Below, in pieces: positions 37,209-46,811 of a stretch of DNA of 64,000 nt. The notes under the pieces are model-generated. The model searched no databases. It had not been told where the DNA came from and saw nothing but the letters and a program-made list of their open reading frames with translations. Source of the stretch: Rhizosphaericola mali (GTDB lineage: Bacteria > Bacteroidota > Bacteroidia > Chitinophagales > Chitinophagaceae). Where the stretch lies: NCBI RefSeq assembly GCF_004337365.2, contig NZ_CP044016.1, forward strand, positions 3,348,001 to 3,412,000, read 5' to 3'. Positions within the stretch are counted from its first letter, which is position 1. The number at the start of each line of letters is the position of its first letter. Position numbers and translations under genes: made by a program.

Positions 37209-39433
37209 TTATTGTAGCATTTTTAGGTAATAAGTTTGGAATAATTTCTGTGCAATTTCCAAAGTATTTCCTTTGGCTTTTGTGGCAAATTTTTCTTTAG
37301 TAGAATTAACCCAATGCCATTCCCAATCCAATATTTGGGTATCTATATCCGCCCATTTTATCTGCAGTCCTTTATTGTGACATTCGAGAATATATTCAAA
37401 ATACATTTTCCATCTAGGCATATAATACCCCTCAATCAATCCAGCCCACTGTCTATTGGAGTATTCACTTAAACCACTAGCACGTCCCCCCATAAAGTTA
37501 TCAGATCTCTTGCATTTTTTTCATACAAATCTTTTTCTTCAATAGTTATTCCACAGGCTCTCGCATCTGTGATCCATTTACCTAAAAGAAAATGGCGATT
37601 ACTCGCGAGTAACATGTCCATATCTTTCATTAATTGTAAAAATTCACCACTATGTATCTCAAAATTTTTCCAATCCTTCAAAGCTAAATCATTTCGCCAA
37701 TTAGTATAAACAGAATAAGCGTAGTTAGCTAATACTTGCCGTGTCACATCTGTCAGATCATATAAATATCCCTCATTCTTATATATCTTAGGTGGGGCTT
37801 CTAAAAATAATTTCCATGCGACGACCAAATCTTTAGGCGCATAATTTAAGGAGGTACGCACCCTTTGGGAAGAGTCGGCGAGCATTGGATGAGCAACGAT
37901 AATAGACTCTGGCGTTCCTTCTCCTAATCCTCCATTATACACTGTTTTATGGAGGATATCCCATGCTTGATTTAATACGGTACTCGTATCTCCATATCTA
38001 TTACGTATATATTTATGTAAAAAGGAAGAAACTGCTATTGTATCGGAGGCCCATACATTTTGTAGCATTAACTCAAATAGTGCCGGATTTTGCTCAATTC
38101 CTTCAGGAGCCAAACCAATTCCTATCATGTTTCCCGCTTCAGGTTTTTTAAAAGTAAGATAGGGCTCTTTAGCTACGGCATCCATTCTTCCAAACATCCC
38201 AATATTTCCACCAAAATTTTGCAACATATTCCAAATCCAGGGTCTTCCATAATAAGCGTGCGCAGTCTCCCACATCGGATGACTTTCACTATATAAATCC
38301 AATATTACTAACCGGTCTTTTGGAATGGCATGTAAAAGTGCCGACACTTGTTTTTCGCCCCAATAGGCTTTATTATAATGAAACATCCATCCCTGCATAA
38401 ACCATTTTGCCTCTGAATCAACAGTTTGCATAGAAGCAAATATTTTTTTAGTAATTCCATCTAAGTAAGTAGAATCGTTGGATGGGGGTACATTTTCATT
38501 AAAGGTATCTGCGGAATATAGATGATTGGTCCCAAATATGGCGGTTTGTTTTTCCAAAAACAGTTGACCTATTTTATCAAACAAAGGATCTTCTGCAGCC
38601 AATATATCTATATCTTCAAAACCAGCATCCCAATTTGTATTTTTAATTTTCGCAGATGGATAATAGTGCTTAAGCGCTTTAGGCACATGTCCGGTAAAAG
38701 CGGGCAAGATGGGCGTCATACCTAGAGATCTTTCTCTAGATAGAATTTGGAGTTGCATTTTTTTTTGTCGCTCCATCCAATGGGCAGACAAGGGGCCGTT
38801 CCACGCGTCTAAATTCCCCATCCAAAACCAAGAGAAATAAGCAGGACCACTAAAAAAACTATTTAAGTCCGTATTTTTCAGTCCCATTTCTTTATAAACT
38901 TCTGACCAAACCGACTCCTCTCCCGTGAGCGCAAGGGGCATATTTATGCCATGCATTGCCATCCAATCGATTTCTTTTTGCCACCGATCCCAATCCCACC
39001 AAGACATGGAATAATTATAAGTGCAATAGTTTAGATAGTAGCGCGCATCATACAACGTAGATTTTCCAATAGGAGACTTTAACTTCGGCAATATTGCTGG
39101 TATTTCTAGTTGACGACTATCCCATGTTATATTGGCATGACAATAATCCACTAGATAATGATAAAATCCAGAAGCCATAGCTACTCCATTATTACCTTTG
39201 ATACATACTTTTCCATTCGTGCCAGTGCTGATATTAAAACTATCTTTAGATCCTTTGGGAATTGTTTCAAATTCGAAACTATCCTTATACGTAGGAAGAA
39301 CCCTAGCGACTAATTCACTAACAGCACGTTCTTGCTGTCCCTTCTGAGCATACATTGGCAACCACATACCCAAAGAGCATATAGCAGTCAAAAAAATACG
39401 TAGTTGTTTACATCTGTAGTCATTTCTATGCAT
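37209..39433 (-). pseudogene. GH89 alpha-N-acetylglucosaminidase (NAGLU family), split by a 1-nt frameshift
   Basis: The main frame (39433 to 37469) codes 654 residues with the GH89 features WWDWDRWQKEIDWMAMHGIN, DTFNEN and LDLYSESHPMWETAH. It runs to NARDLITLWG and then ends early. The rest of the domain continues in another frame (about 37493 to 37209): GGRASGLSEYSNRQWAGLIE, then YYMPRWKMYFEYI. Together they make about 742 residues, normal for the family. The break lies in a run of six G (37486-37491); seven G would restore the frame. Sequencing error, phase variation, slippage or true inactivation are all possible. A signal peptide (cut near MYAQ) predicts export. The enzyme removes terminal alpha-GlcNAc. 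Confidence 0.85.
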
Positions 39434-39444
39434 ATCGTTTTAGT

Positions 39445-40284
39445 TTAGTACAGATAAAGACTTTTCAATCTTTCTATTTTGCCTTCATCTAATCCTAGTC
39501 CATTTTTAATAAATAAATCCATAGATCCATATTGCTTAGACAAAGCATCAAAGGAGGCTTGTAAAAATTTTGCCTTTGCTAGACCATAGGTCTGTGCTCT
39601 TTGAGGGCTCACTCCATATTTGTGCACTAATAAATCTGCTACTTCTTTATTATATCTCTCTCTATATTTATTTGTCAATTCATAGTCTGCTAAAATGTTT
39701 TTTTGATCCACACCTAATACATATTCTATTAGTGCAGCGGCGACGCCTGTTCTATCTTTACCTCCAACACAATGGAAAACGAGGGCACTATCTTTAGGCA
39801 AAGAGAGTAGTTGCTCAAACATCGGTTTATACCTATCAGCAAAAGAACTTACATTTTGATAATATTTTATTGCACCTTGGTCAGACTGAGCTTCACTTTG
39901 ACTTTTCATTTCCAGTGCCAAGGCTGCCCAATCATCTGGACCATCACCAACACTTCCAGCAGAAAGAACGATATGAGCAACACCTTCGGGCAATTTATCA
40001 GGCGCAAAATCTATTTCTTTAGGTCCTCGAAAATCTATTACTCTTGAAATATTCCTTGTTTGAAGGATTTCGATATCCTCTGTTGTCAGTCCCGTTAAAA
40101 AAGCAGAACGATATAACTTATCCCAACGAATTTTTTTTCCATTTTTCGTAGGGTATCCCCCAATATCCCGAAAGTTATAAGTTCCTTGTAAAATAACTTC
40201 TCTTTCTTGAGCATGTACATGGGTATTAAAAAACCAGCAACTAGCAAGTAAAAATGTATATTTCTTTAGATTGAATGAAAACAT
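39445..40284 (-). CDS. Secreted atypical tyrosine/lipid phosphatase (LipA/MptpB-like)
   Basis: A 279-residue exported phosphatase (signal peptide to about HVHAQ). An N-terminal YNFRDIGGYPTKNGKKIRW stretch and the P-loop H171-C172-VGGKDR-T179-G180 are seen. The C-x-x-GKDRTG form is the signature of the atypical lipid phosphatases, including Listeria LipA and Mycobacterium MptpB. Those act on phosphoinositides as well as phosphotyrosine. C172 is the nucleophile and R178 binds phosphate. The gene sits 11 nt before GH89 and 1 nt after the GDPD-like gene, in a SusCD operon, so a nutritional role in removing phosphate from an inositol-type lipid or glycan is likely. Confidence 0.82.
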   Translation of the reverse strand: MFSFNLKKYTFLLASCWFFNTHVHAQEREVILQGTYNFRDIGGYPTKNGKKIRWDKLYRSAFLTGLTTEDIEILQTRNISRVIDFRGPKEIDFAPDKLPEGVAHIVLSAGSVGDGPDDWAALALEMKSQSEAQSDQGAIKYYQNVSSFADRYKPMFEQLLSLPKDSALVFHCVGGKDRTGVAAALIEYVLGVDQKNILADYELTNKYRERYNKEVADLLVHKYGVSPQRAQTYGLAKAKFLQASFDALSKQYGSMDLFIKNGLGLDEGKIERLKSLYLY

Positions 40285-40285
40285 A

Positions 40286-41059
40286 TTAATTCATTTTTGA
40301 GTCGAAAAATTGTGCAATGGATTCTATGTGATCGGTATTAATATAGTCCACGTCCAATTGCATGAGTTCCTTCCATGCTAATGGATTATCAGGAGCATTC
40401 CAAAATCGGATTTTCTTTCCTAATTTATGTATTTTTCTAACGTTTTTTACTAAAACGCTCTTTTGTTTAGAGGTTAGAGGAACCGAACCATCCCAATGAA
40501 TAAATTCTTCTAGATTATCGCTTAACATAGACATGTGCGCTAATAATAGTGGGCTATAAACTTTGGATATCTGACCATCAAAATGCAAATATGAAGGAGC
40601 TTCCTTAATGGCATTTTCACTTGGCGTATTTCCTGTAAATACAAGTTGAACTTTTTTATTAAAGATCAATGATGGAAATTTTTGCAATAAGGTATCTATA
40701 GCCTTAAGTTCTTTATCTGGTGCTGATTTGAGTTCAATCAATAGTTGCATCGACAAAGAAGTATCGCGAAAAGGATATCCATGACGAATATTTAGTTCTT
40801 TCGTCAATGGTTGGAGATATAGTTTTTCCAAACTATTTTCTTGTTTTATATCAATGGTATCATGTGCCACCAACAATTGTCCATTCCATAGATAAGTATC
40901 TGCTTCTACAGAGCCAAGACCGTGTTGATAGGCAAGATAAAATGGCCGTTTTTGCCAATAATCATTGTGAGAATGCACTTTATTCAGCGTGTATTTCTGC
41001 TGACTCCAAGAATCTATTAGAGTCAGCAGAAATAGAAGTATTATTATAATTTTTTTCAT
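40286..41059 (-). CDS. Secreted PI-PLC/glycerophosphodiesterase-superfamily protein
   Basis: I start at ATG 41059 (257 residues), which gives a clean signal peptide (MKKIIIILLFLLTLIDSWSQ); ATG 41071 overlaps the SusD stop. The TIM-barrel motifs of the PI-PLC/GDPD superfamily are present: H29-S-H31-N-D33, the metal pair in VEADTYL (E52, D54) and H66 in LLVAHD. The short form with HSHNDY resembles an uncharacterised subfamily often annotated near alkaline phosphatases. Expected reaction: cleavage of a phosphodiester in a glycerophospho- or inositol-phospholipid. Its operon neighbours (lipid phosphatase, GH89) favour an inositol-containing target. Confidence 0.8.
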   Translation of the reverse strand: MKKIIIILLFLLTLIDSWSQQKYTLNKVHSHNDYWQKRPFYLAYQHGLGSVEADTYLWNGQLLVAHDTIDIKQENSLEKLYLQPLTKELNIRHGYPFRDTSLSMQLLIELKSAPDKELKAIDTLLQKFPSLIFNKKVQLVFTGNTPSENAIKEAPSYLHFDGQISKVYSPLLLAHMSMLSDNLEEFIHWDGSVPLTSKQKSVLVKNVRKIHKLGKKIRFWNAPDNPLAWKELMQLDVDYINTDHIESIAQFFDSKMN

Positions 41060-41060
41060 T

Positions 41061-42584
41061 TTACCATCCACTATTTTGAGTAATTACACCACCTGTTGTT
41101 GTGATTTCGCTTTGAGGAACCGGCCATACATTGTCAATATCAGCATCGTAATTTCTTGCAGGCCAGATCACCGTCCCCGTCACACCGTGTAAAGGTAAAG
41201 CATAAGCAGCTTTAGCATCTCCCCATCTTACTAAATCTCGATGACGATCTGCCCATTCTCCTGCAAATTCACACCTACGTTCATGTTTTAAAACGGAGAT
41301 ATCCGCATTTACGACATCTTTAAGTCCGGCCCTTGCACGAATCATATTGATATATTTATCTGCATTTTGACCTTGCATCAACATGGCTTCTGCCTTTATT
41401 AAAATAATTTCTGCGTAGCGCAGTAGAGGAGGATTTAAAGAGGTTGTTGGATGATCCCCATTAGTACTAACATAAGTTCCTGTTGGATTACTATGAGAAA
41501 ACGGCTCCATATACTTATTAAATTGATAACCACTCGTACTATTATCAGAGCTATACACAGTAGATACGCCCCAGAACTGAAAAATATCTCCTGGTTTTAG
41601 TATAGTTGCCGCTCTACGAGTATCTCCGTCTTCGTAGGTATCATACAATTCTTTCGTAGGCATAAAATATCCCCAACCATTATATTTACCCCAGCCTTTA
41701 TTTTCTAGCATGATTCCGGGCAATATACTTCCCCAGCCACCAGTTACACTTCCCGAACTATAGGCACTCCAAATATATTCAGAGGTCCAATTATTTGCAG
41801 TCGTAAATACATCAGCAAAGTTGGCTAATAAAGCGTGTTTACCACTCAATATTACCGAATCCGCATAGTTTTCCGCATGCGCCCAATCTTTCTGGTATAA
41901 AAAAGATTTACTTAAATAAGACCAGGCTGCAGTTTTATGAGGACGTCCATAATCTTCGGAACTATAGGTATCAAAATAAGGCAATAAGGCCGCAGCTTTC
42001 ACAAAATCAGAATCAATCATCGCGTAATTCACCGCAGCGCTCGCAGCACGAGGAATCGCTGCTGTAGCTAAAGAATCAGATTCTCTAACAATCGGTACAC
42101 CTGCTTTATCATTGCCATAATTATAGGTCAATTGAAAATACATCAATGCTCTCAAAAAATACGCTTCTCCGATATATCTATTTTTAAGTGTTTCATCACT
42201 AAATCCAATACGAGGAACATTACGTATCACATCATTCGCACGTTTTATCACCGTGTAACGCATACTCCATTGATCATTCAAATAAGACGCATTAGGAACT
42301 GTACTTGCGAAATTTTTGATATTATCTGCTGTCGCATTACTACGACCAGTGACCATATCATCACTTGCGTTAATATACCACATAAAACCTCGACCATAAA
42401 ACTCCTCGCCGTCAAATTGATCATACATAGCATTTACACCTTTTAAAGCATCTGCTTCTGACTTCCAAAAGCTAGTTTCTGTTGGTGTAACTTGTGGAGT
42501 TACGTCCAACTGTTTACTACAGCTAGAAAGTAAAAATGCTCCACCAATAAATAAATTCAGATATTTCAATTTAAATAAATTCAT
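41061..42584 (-). CDS. SusD/RagB-family nutrient-binding lipoprotein (GH89 locus)
   Basis: A 507-residue lipoprotein with lipobox LLSSC (C22). The canonical SusD fold is shown by 'GEAYFLRALMYFQLTYNYG' in the N-terminal half, 'LRYAEIILIKAEAMLMQG' and 'RRCEFAGEWADRHRDLVRWG' in the C-terminal half, and a final 'VWPVPQSEITTTGGVITQNSGW'. It lies 17 nt after SusC and directly before the GDPD-like gene. Ligand unknown; the enzymes in the operon suggest a GlcN- or GlcNAc-bearing phospho-glycan. Confidence 0.94.
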   Translation of the reverse strand: MNLFKLKYLNLFIGGAFLLSSCSKQLDVTPQVTPTETSFWKSEADALKGVNAMYDQFDGEEFYGRGFMWYINASDDMVTGRSNATADNIKNFASTVPNASYLNDQWSMRYTVIKRANDVIRNVPRIGFSDETLKNRYIGEAYFLRALMYFQLTYNYGNDKAGVPIVRESDSLATAAIPRAASAAVNYAMIDSDFVKAAALLPYFDTYSSEDYGRPHKTAAWSYLSKSFLYQKDWAHAENYADSVILSGKHALLANFADVFTTANNWTSEYIWSAYSSGSVTGGWGSILPGIMLENKGWGKYNGWGYFMPTKELYDTYEDGDTRRAATILKPGDIFQFWGVSTVYSSDNSTSGYQFNKYMEPFSHSNPTGTYVSTNGDHPTTSLNPPLLRYAEIILIKAEAMLMQGQNADKYINMIRARAGLKDVVNADISVLKHERRCEFAGEWADRHRDLVRWGDAKAAYALPLHGVTGTVIWPARNYDADIDNVWPVPQSEITTTGGVITQNSGW

Positions 42585-42601
42585 GACTTTAGGTTAATCG
42601 T

Positions 42602-45600
42602 TTAGAAATTCACATTTAAACCCATCAAAATTGTTCTGGCCTGAGGATATCTAGCCACGTCAATACCATAGTTATCCATACCTACTTCTGGATCAAATCC
42701 TGTATATTTTGTAAATGTTAATAGATTATTGCTTGTTGCAAATAGTCTTACAGAACTCAACTTTAATTTTTTCATTAAGCTATTTTTGAAAGTATAGCCA
42801 ATCGTTAGATTTTTAAGTCTCAAATACGATCCACTTTCCAAAAAATAATCTGAGTTAACGCTATAGTTTCCATTTGCATCAGCGAAAGATAATCGAGGCA
42901 CATCACCATTAGGATTAGATTCTGACCATGCATTTTCCGCTTTATTCCAAAGATTGTAATGTTGTCCACCCAATCCAGCTTGAAGTCCTAAATATTTCAT
43001 GGAATTGAATATTTTATTTCCATGAACGCCTTGGAAAAATAAATTAATATCAAATCCTTTATAGGCGGCATTAAAACTGAAACCATAAGAGAAGTTAGGG
43101 AATGCACTTCCTTTTATTACTCTATCATTATCATTGATGGTACCATCTCCATTCGCATCAATAAATTTCAAATCTCCAGGTTTCGCATTTGGTTGAATTA
43201 AACCACCAGAAGCATTTTTGTAATTATCAATTTCTTCTTGAGATTTAAATATACCATCAGTGCTTACCAAATTGAATGCGTACAATGGATCACCTACTTG
43301 AATAGCTACTGGCATCATTACTCCTCTAACATTGATATCTGTAGTAGATAAAGAGGTATTATCTCCATACAAGCTCAGTAATTTATTAGATACTTTAGTA
43401 AAGTTCATGCCAACACTATAGGTAAATGCCCTGTGCTGATCACTATTATAATTTAAAGAAAAATCGAGTCCTCTATCCCTTGCATCTCCCGCATTGATAT
43501 ATTGACCTCCAGTAACTCCACTTGTACTAGGTAATTGTTGAAGCATTATCATTCTAGAAGTCAGTTTATTGAAATAATCTACCGACATCGAAAAATGATT
43601 TCTAAGGAAATTAAAGTCTATACCTACATCAGTCTGTTTGGATTTTGCCCATTTTAAATCTGGATTAGATAAAATATTGGCAGAATAGCCATAAGCTTGT
43701 GCAGAAGAAGAGCCAAAATAAGCCGTGGTAGTTGCTAAGGGTGCGCTAACTGAATAGGCCGGTAAACTACCCAAATTACCTAATACGCCATAACTACCTC
43801 TAACTTTTAATAAATCAATCCAAGATACATTACTTAAAAATTTCTCTTTACTTAGTACCCAACCACCCGAAATTGAATAATAGTTTTCGAATCTATTTTG
43901 TTTAGACACTAAAGATGACCCATCTCTTCTTCCCAATACGGATAACAAATATTTACTAGCATAGTCATAATTAACTCTGGCCAAATAGGATTCCAAAACT
44001 TGTTTATTATTTACATCTGTTGGTTTATAGATAACCCCTGCATTTTCTAAATAACGATATTCCTTATCTTCATTATCAAAATCAGTTCCATATACATACG
44101 TAGAGGTAGTTGTTGTGTTTTGATAAGTAACCCCTCCAACGGCATCGATATGGTGATTATTCCAACGGTGGTCATAGCTAAGTGTTTGTTCTGCTAATAT
44201 ATCCGTTTTATCCCCGGTAGTTTGCTCTAATTTATTCGAAGTAGATATCCTTCCAATTTCTGGTACTTTTGTAGTAAAAGTTTTCACCATAGAATTTGTC
44301 TTGGTATAAGAAAAATTAGATCTAAACTTTAAACCTTTAGCTAATTTAGCTTCCAAATAAGGGTTGATAAATAAAATATTGGTAGGACTTTTAGAGTCTA
44401 ATCTTTTTAAATACGCGACTGGATTAAGTACGTCACCATAGCTTCCTGCATAATCTTCAGGAAGCCCAGAGAATGCACCTGTTGAAGTATAAACGGGTAC
44501 ACTTGGCGGATAGAACATCGCAGAAACTAAAGCGCCATAGTAAGCATTAGAAGTATTTGCCCCATTACCATTGGAATAGTTATACTGCATATGCTCTCCA
44601 AAAGTCAACCAATTTGTTAATTTATGTTCGGAGTTAATGGTTCCATTGTAACGCTGATTATAGGTATTTAGTAAAATCCCTTCCGCTTTACGATAGCCAA
44701 ATCCCATAAAATAAGTTGATTTTTCATTTCCTCCACTCATATTCAAATTATACTCATTGGTTTCTCCTGATCTGAATATATCATCCACCCAATCTGTTTT
44801 TGTAATTTGACCATCCGGATAAATTGAAGCATCAAATGCAGGTATTCTAGCTTGTCCAGCATTATCAGCAGCAGTATTCATTGCATCTGCATATTGTTTC
44901 GCATTCAAACTATGTAATTTGCGCCATGCTGTTTGATTTCCATATTTTACATCCGCAAATACTTTCATATCCCCAGATTTACCTTTTTTGGTGGTTATAA
45001 GAATCACCCCACCAGATGCACGAGCACCATATATTGCGGCAGAGGCATCTTTTAAAACATCAATAGAGGCAATATCATTGGGATTTAAATTAGGAGTACC
45101 ACTATAAATCACTCCATCAACGACATACAAAGCAGACTCCCCATTTAAACCGCCCATCCCTCTAACATATACATGAGGTTGTGCGGTAGGATCACCACCT
45201 TCATTAGATACGGTCACACCGGATGCCTTGCCTTGCAATACATCTCCTATATTTTGCATCGTCCTTGATCCAACGCCATCTAATTCTACTTTAGTCACCG
45301 CATTGGAAATAGTCGTTCGCCTTTGAGATCCATATCCAATCACAACAACTTCGTCCAAATTAGTCGTATCACGAACTAATTTCGCATAAAAAGACGTTGT
45401 CGTATTTCCGGATAATTTATAATCATTAAACGTCTGAGATTTATAGCCTTGATAAGATACTTGAATAGTAACTAAACTACCTACTGGAATGTTTCTAACA
45501 TAAAACATACCCAAGCTATCCGTTTGCGTACCTTGATTAAAACCTGCTTTAGCATCCTTAACAGTGATACTCGCCCCGGCTAGAGGTAGGCCATCTTCTT

Positions 45601-45733
45601 TTTGAATCAGCCCTTTGAGTACCGCTTCTTTTTGCGCCCAAGAAAATTGCCCCAGTAAAGAAAGGAAAATACAGATCCCTGCCGAAAGGACATAGCTTCT
45701 CCATGTCCCATGGTTGTACCATTTACTTTGCAT
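42602..45733 (-). CDS. SusC/RagA-family TonB-linked outer membrane protein (GH89 locus)
   Basis: A 1043-residue TonB-dependent transporter: signal peptide ending near FSWAQ, carboxypeptidase-regulatory-like domain (about 37-115), TonB-box-like LDEVVVIGYGSQRR (about 122-135), plug with 'IGDVLQGKASGVTV' and 'ALYVVDGVIYSG', then the barrel ending GLNVNF. As in the other ECF-linked SusC here, an N-terminal STN signalling domain is absent. It follows the FecR gene by 48 nt and starts the operon that runs to the HGSNAT-like gene. Confidence 0.95.
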   Translation of the reverse strand: MQSKWYNHGTWRSYVLSAGICIFLSLLGQFSWAQKEAVLKGLIQKEDGLPLAGASITVKDAKAGFNQGTQTDSLGMFYVRNIPVGSLVTIQVSYQGYKSQTFNDYKLSGNTTTSFYAKLVRDTTNLDEVVVIGYGSQRRTTISNAVTKVELDGVGSRTMQNIGDVLQGKASGVTVSNEGGDPTAQPHVYVRGMGGLNGESALYVVDGVIYSGTPNLNPNDIASIDVLKDASAAIYGARASGGVILITTKKGKSGDMKVFADVKYGNQTAWRKLHSLNAKQYADAMNTAADNAGQARIPAFDASIYPDGQITKTDWVDDIFRSGETNEYNLNMSGGNEKSTYFMGFGYRKAEGILLNTYNQRYNGTINSEHKLTNWLTFGEHMQYNYSNGNGANTSNAYYGALVSAMFYPPSVPVYTSTGAFSGLPEDYAGSYGDVLNPVAYLKRLDSKSPTNILFINPYLEAKLAKGLKFRSNFSYTKTNSMVKTFTTKVPEIGRISTSNKLEQTTGDKTDILAEQTLSYDHRWNNHHIDAVGGVTYQNTTTTSTYVYGTDFDNEDKEYRYLENAGVIYKPTDVNNKQVLESYLARVNYDYASKYLLSVLGRRDGSSLVSKQNRFENYYSISGGWVLSKEKFLSNVSWIDLLKVRGSYGVLGNLGSLPAYSVSAPLATTTAYFGSSSAQAYGYSANILSNPDLKWAKSKQTDVGIDFNFLRNHFSMSVDYFNKLTSRMIMLQQLPSTSGVTGGQYINAGDARDRGLDFSLNYNSDQHRAFTYSVGMNFTKVSNKLLSLYGDNTSLSTTDINVRGVMMPVAIQVGDPLYAFNLVSTDGIFKSQEEIDNYKNASGGLIQPNAKPGDLKFIDANGDGTINDNDRVIKGSAFPNFSYGFSFNAAYKGFDINLFFQGVHGNKIFNSMKYLGLQAGLGGQHYNLWNKAENAWSESNPNGDVPRLSFADANGNYSVNSDYFLESGSYLRLKNLTIGYTFKNSLMKKLKLSSVRLFATSNNLLTFTKYTGFDPEVGMDNYGIDVARYPQARTILMGLNVNF

Positions 45734-45781
45734 GGTAAATTAATATTTAATGTATAAAAATATGTGTTGCAGTATACCCTC

Positions 45782-46708
45782 TTAAGGTTTTCTATATATG
45801 TGGAACGTCTTTGAATCTATTTGTTTTACTTCCAAATTATTTAAAGACGTAATAACTTTCAAAATATGCGTCAAAGAATCCGTGGCAGAAAATCTACCAA
45901 TAAAATATTTATCTTTCATGCCATCAGAGTCTATATCTATATGCACTTGATATATTTTCTCCAATCGTTTAAATAAATCTGGTAATGCAGCATTTTCAAA
46001 AGCGTACCATTGAGGCTTTATCCATGCGACATTTTGTGATGCCGAACTATTGTATGCGGCACTATGTTTAACTATATTCTTAGGAGAATATAATATTTTA
46101 TTTGTATTATGAATGACTATATCCTTATTTACTCTCTTATATACCAATGAATCGCCAATTGCAAGTATCCTTTTTTTCAGAGCGTTAAACACCTGAATTT
46201 GAACTATACCTTCTGTTAGTAAAGCAGATTCATAGTTGGCATTTAGATCATTTTTTATTTTGAATGCAGTTCCTATCGCTTGTGTACTAAAATGATTGGT
46301 GTATACTATAAAAGGCACTCCCTCTTTTTTTGCTACTGTAAACGCCCCACTTCCTTGCAAATAAATCTTTCTATAGTTCTCATTATAGTTATTTGCAAAA
46401 AACGCTTTAGCCCCTTTATCCAAAATCATCGTCGATCCATCTACTAAATGATATACTTTAGGATTTCTTGTTTTATTTTCAAATACATATAGAGCGATCT
46501 TGTCTTGTTGATCAACACTCTTTAAATAAGCATATAAAAAGAAACATACGACAGACACAAATACAGTACTCAACGTATAAATAGTAACATTTTTATTACG
46601 ACGTTGTCTTGTTATTGTACCTTTAATATCCTTGAAAATATGATTATAATCTTGTTCTGATAATTGACCACCTTCATTTATTTCCTCCCAATCATTTTCT
46701 AAACTCAT
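45782..46708 (-). CDS. FecR-family anti-sigma factor with short DUF4974 domain
   Basis: A 308-residue regulator, shorter than the other FecR in the window. Cytoplasmic N-terminal part (1-42), one membrane helix (about 43-62, YTLSTVFVSVVCFFLYAYL), periplasmic FecR beta domain (about 80-190, with VYHLVDGSTMILDKGAKAFF), and a DUF4974/STN-like end (about 235-305). It should hold the adjacent ECF sigma factor until SusC is loaded. The sigma gene is 103 nt upstream. Confidence 0.9.
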   Translation of the reverse strand: MSLENDWEEINEGGQLSEQDYNHIFKDIKGTITRQRRNKNVTIYTLSTVFVSVVCFFLYAYLKSVDQQDKIALYVFENKTRNPKVYHLVDGSTMILDKGAKAFFANNYNENYRKIYLQGSGAFTVAKKEGVPFIVYTNHFSTQAIGTAFKIKNDLNANYESALLTEGIVQIQVFNALKKRILAIGDSLVYKRVNKDIVIHNTNKILYSPKNIVKHSAAYNSSASQNVAWIKPQWYAFENAALPDLFKRLEKIYQVHIDIDSDGMKDKYFIGRFSATDSLTHILKVITSLNNLEVKQIDSKTFHIYRKP

Positions 46709-46811
46709 AGCGAAATACGCACTATAATTTGGTTATATACAAGTATGTTTACATCATAATTAAGTATTCATATAGAGTATTACGATAGTATCATAAAAAC
46801 TCCTCCTTAAA

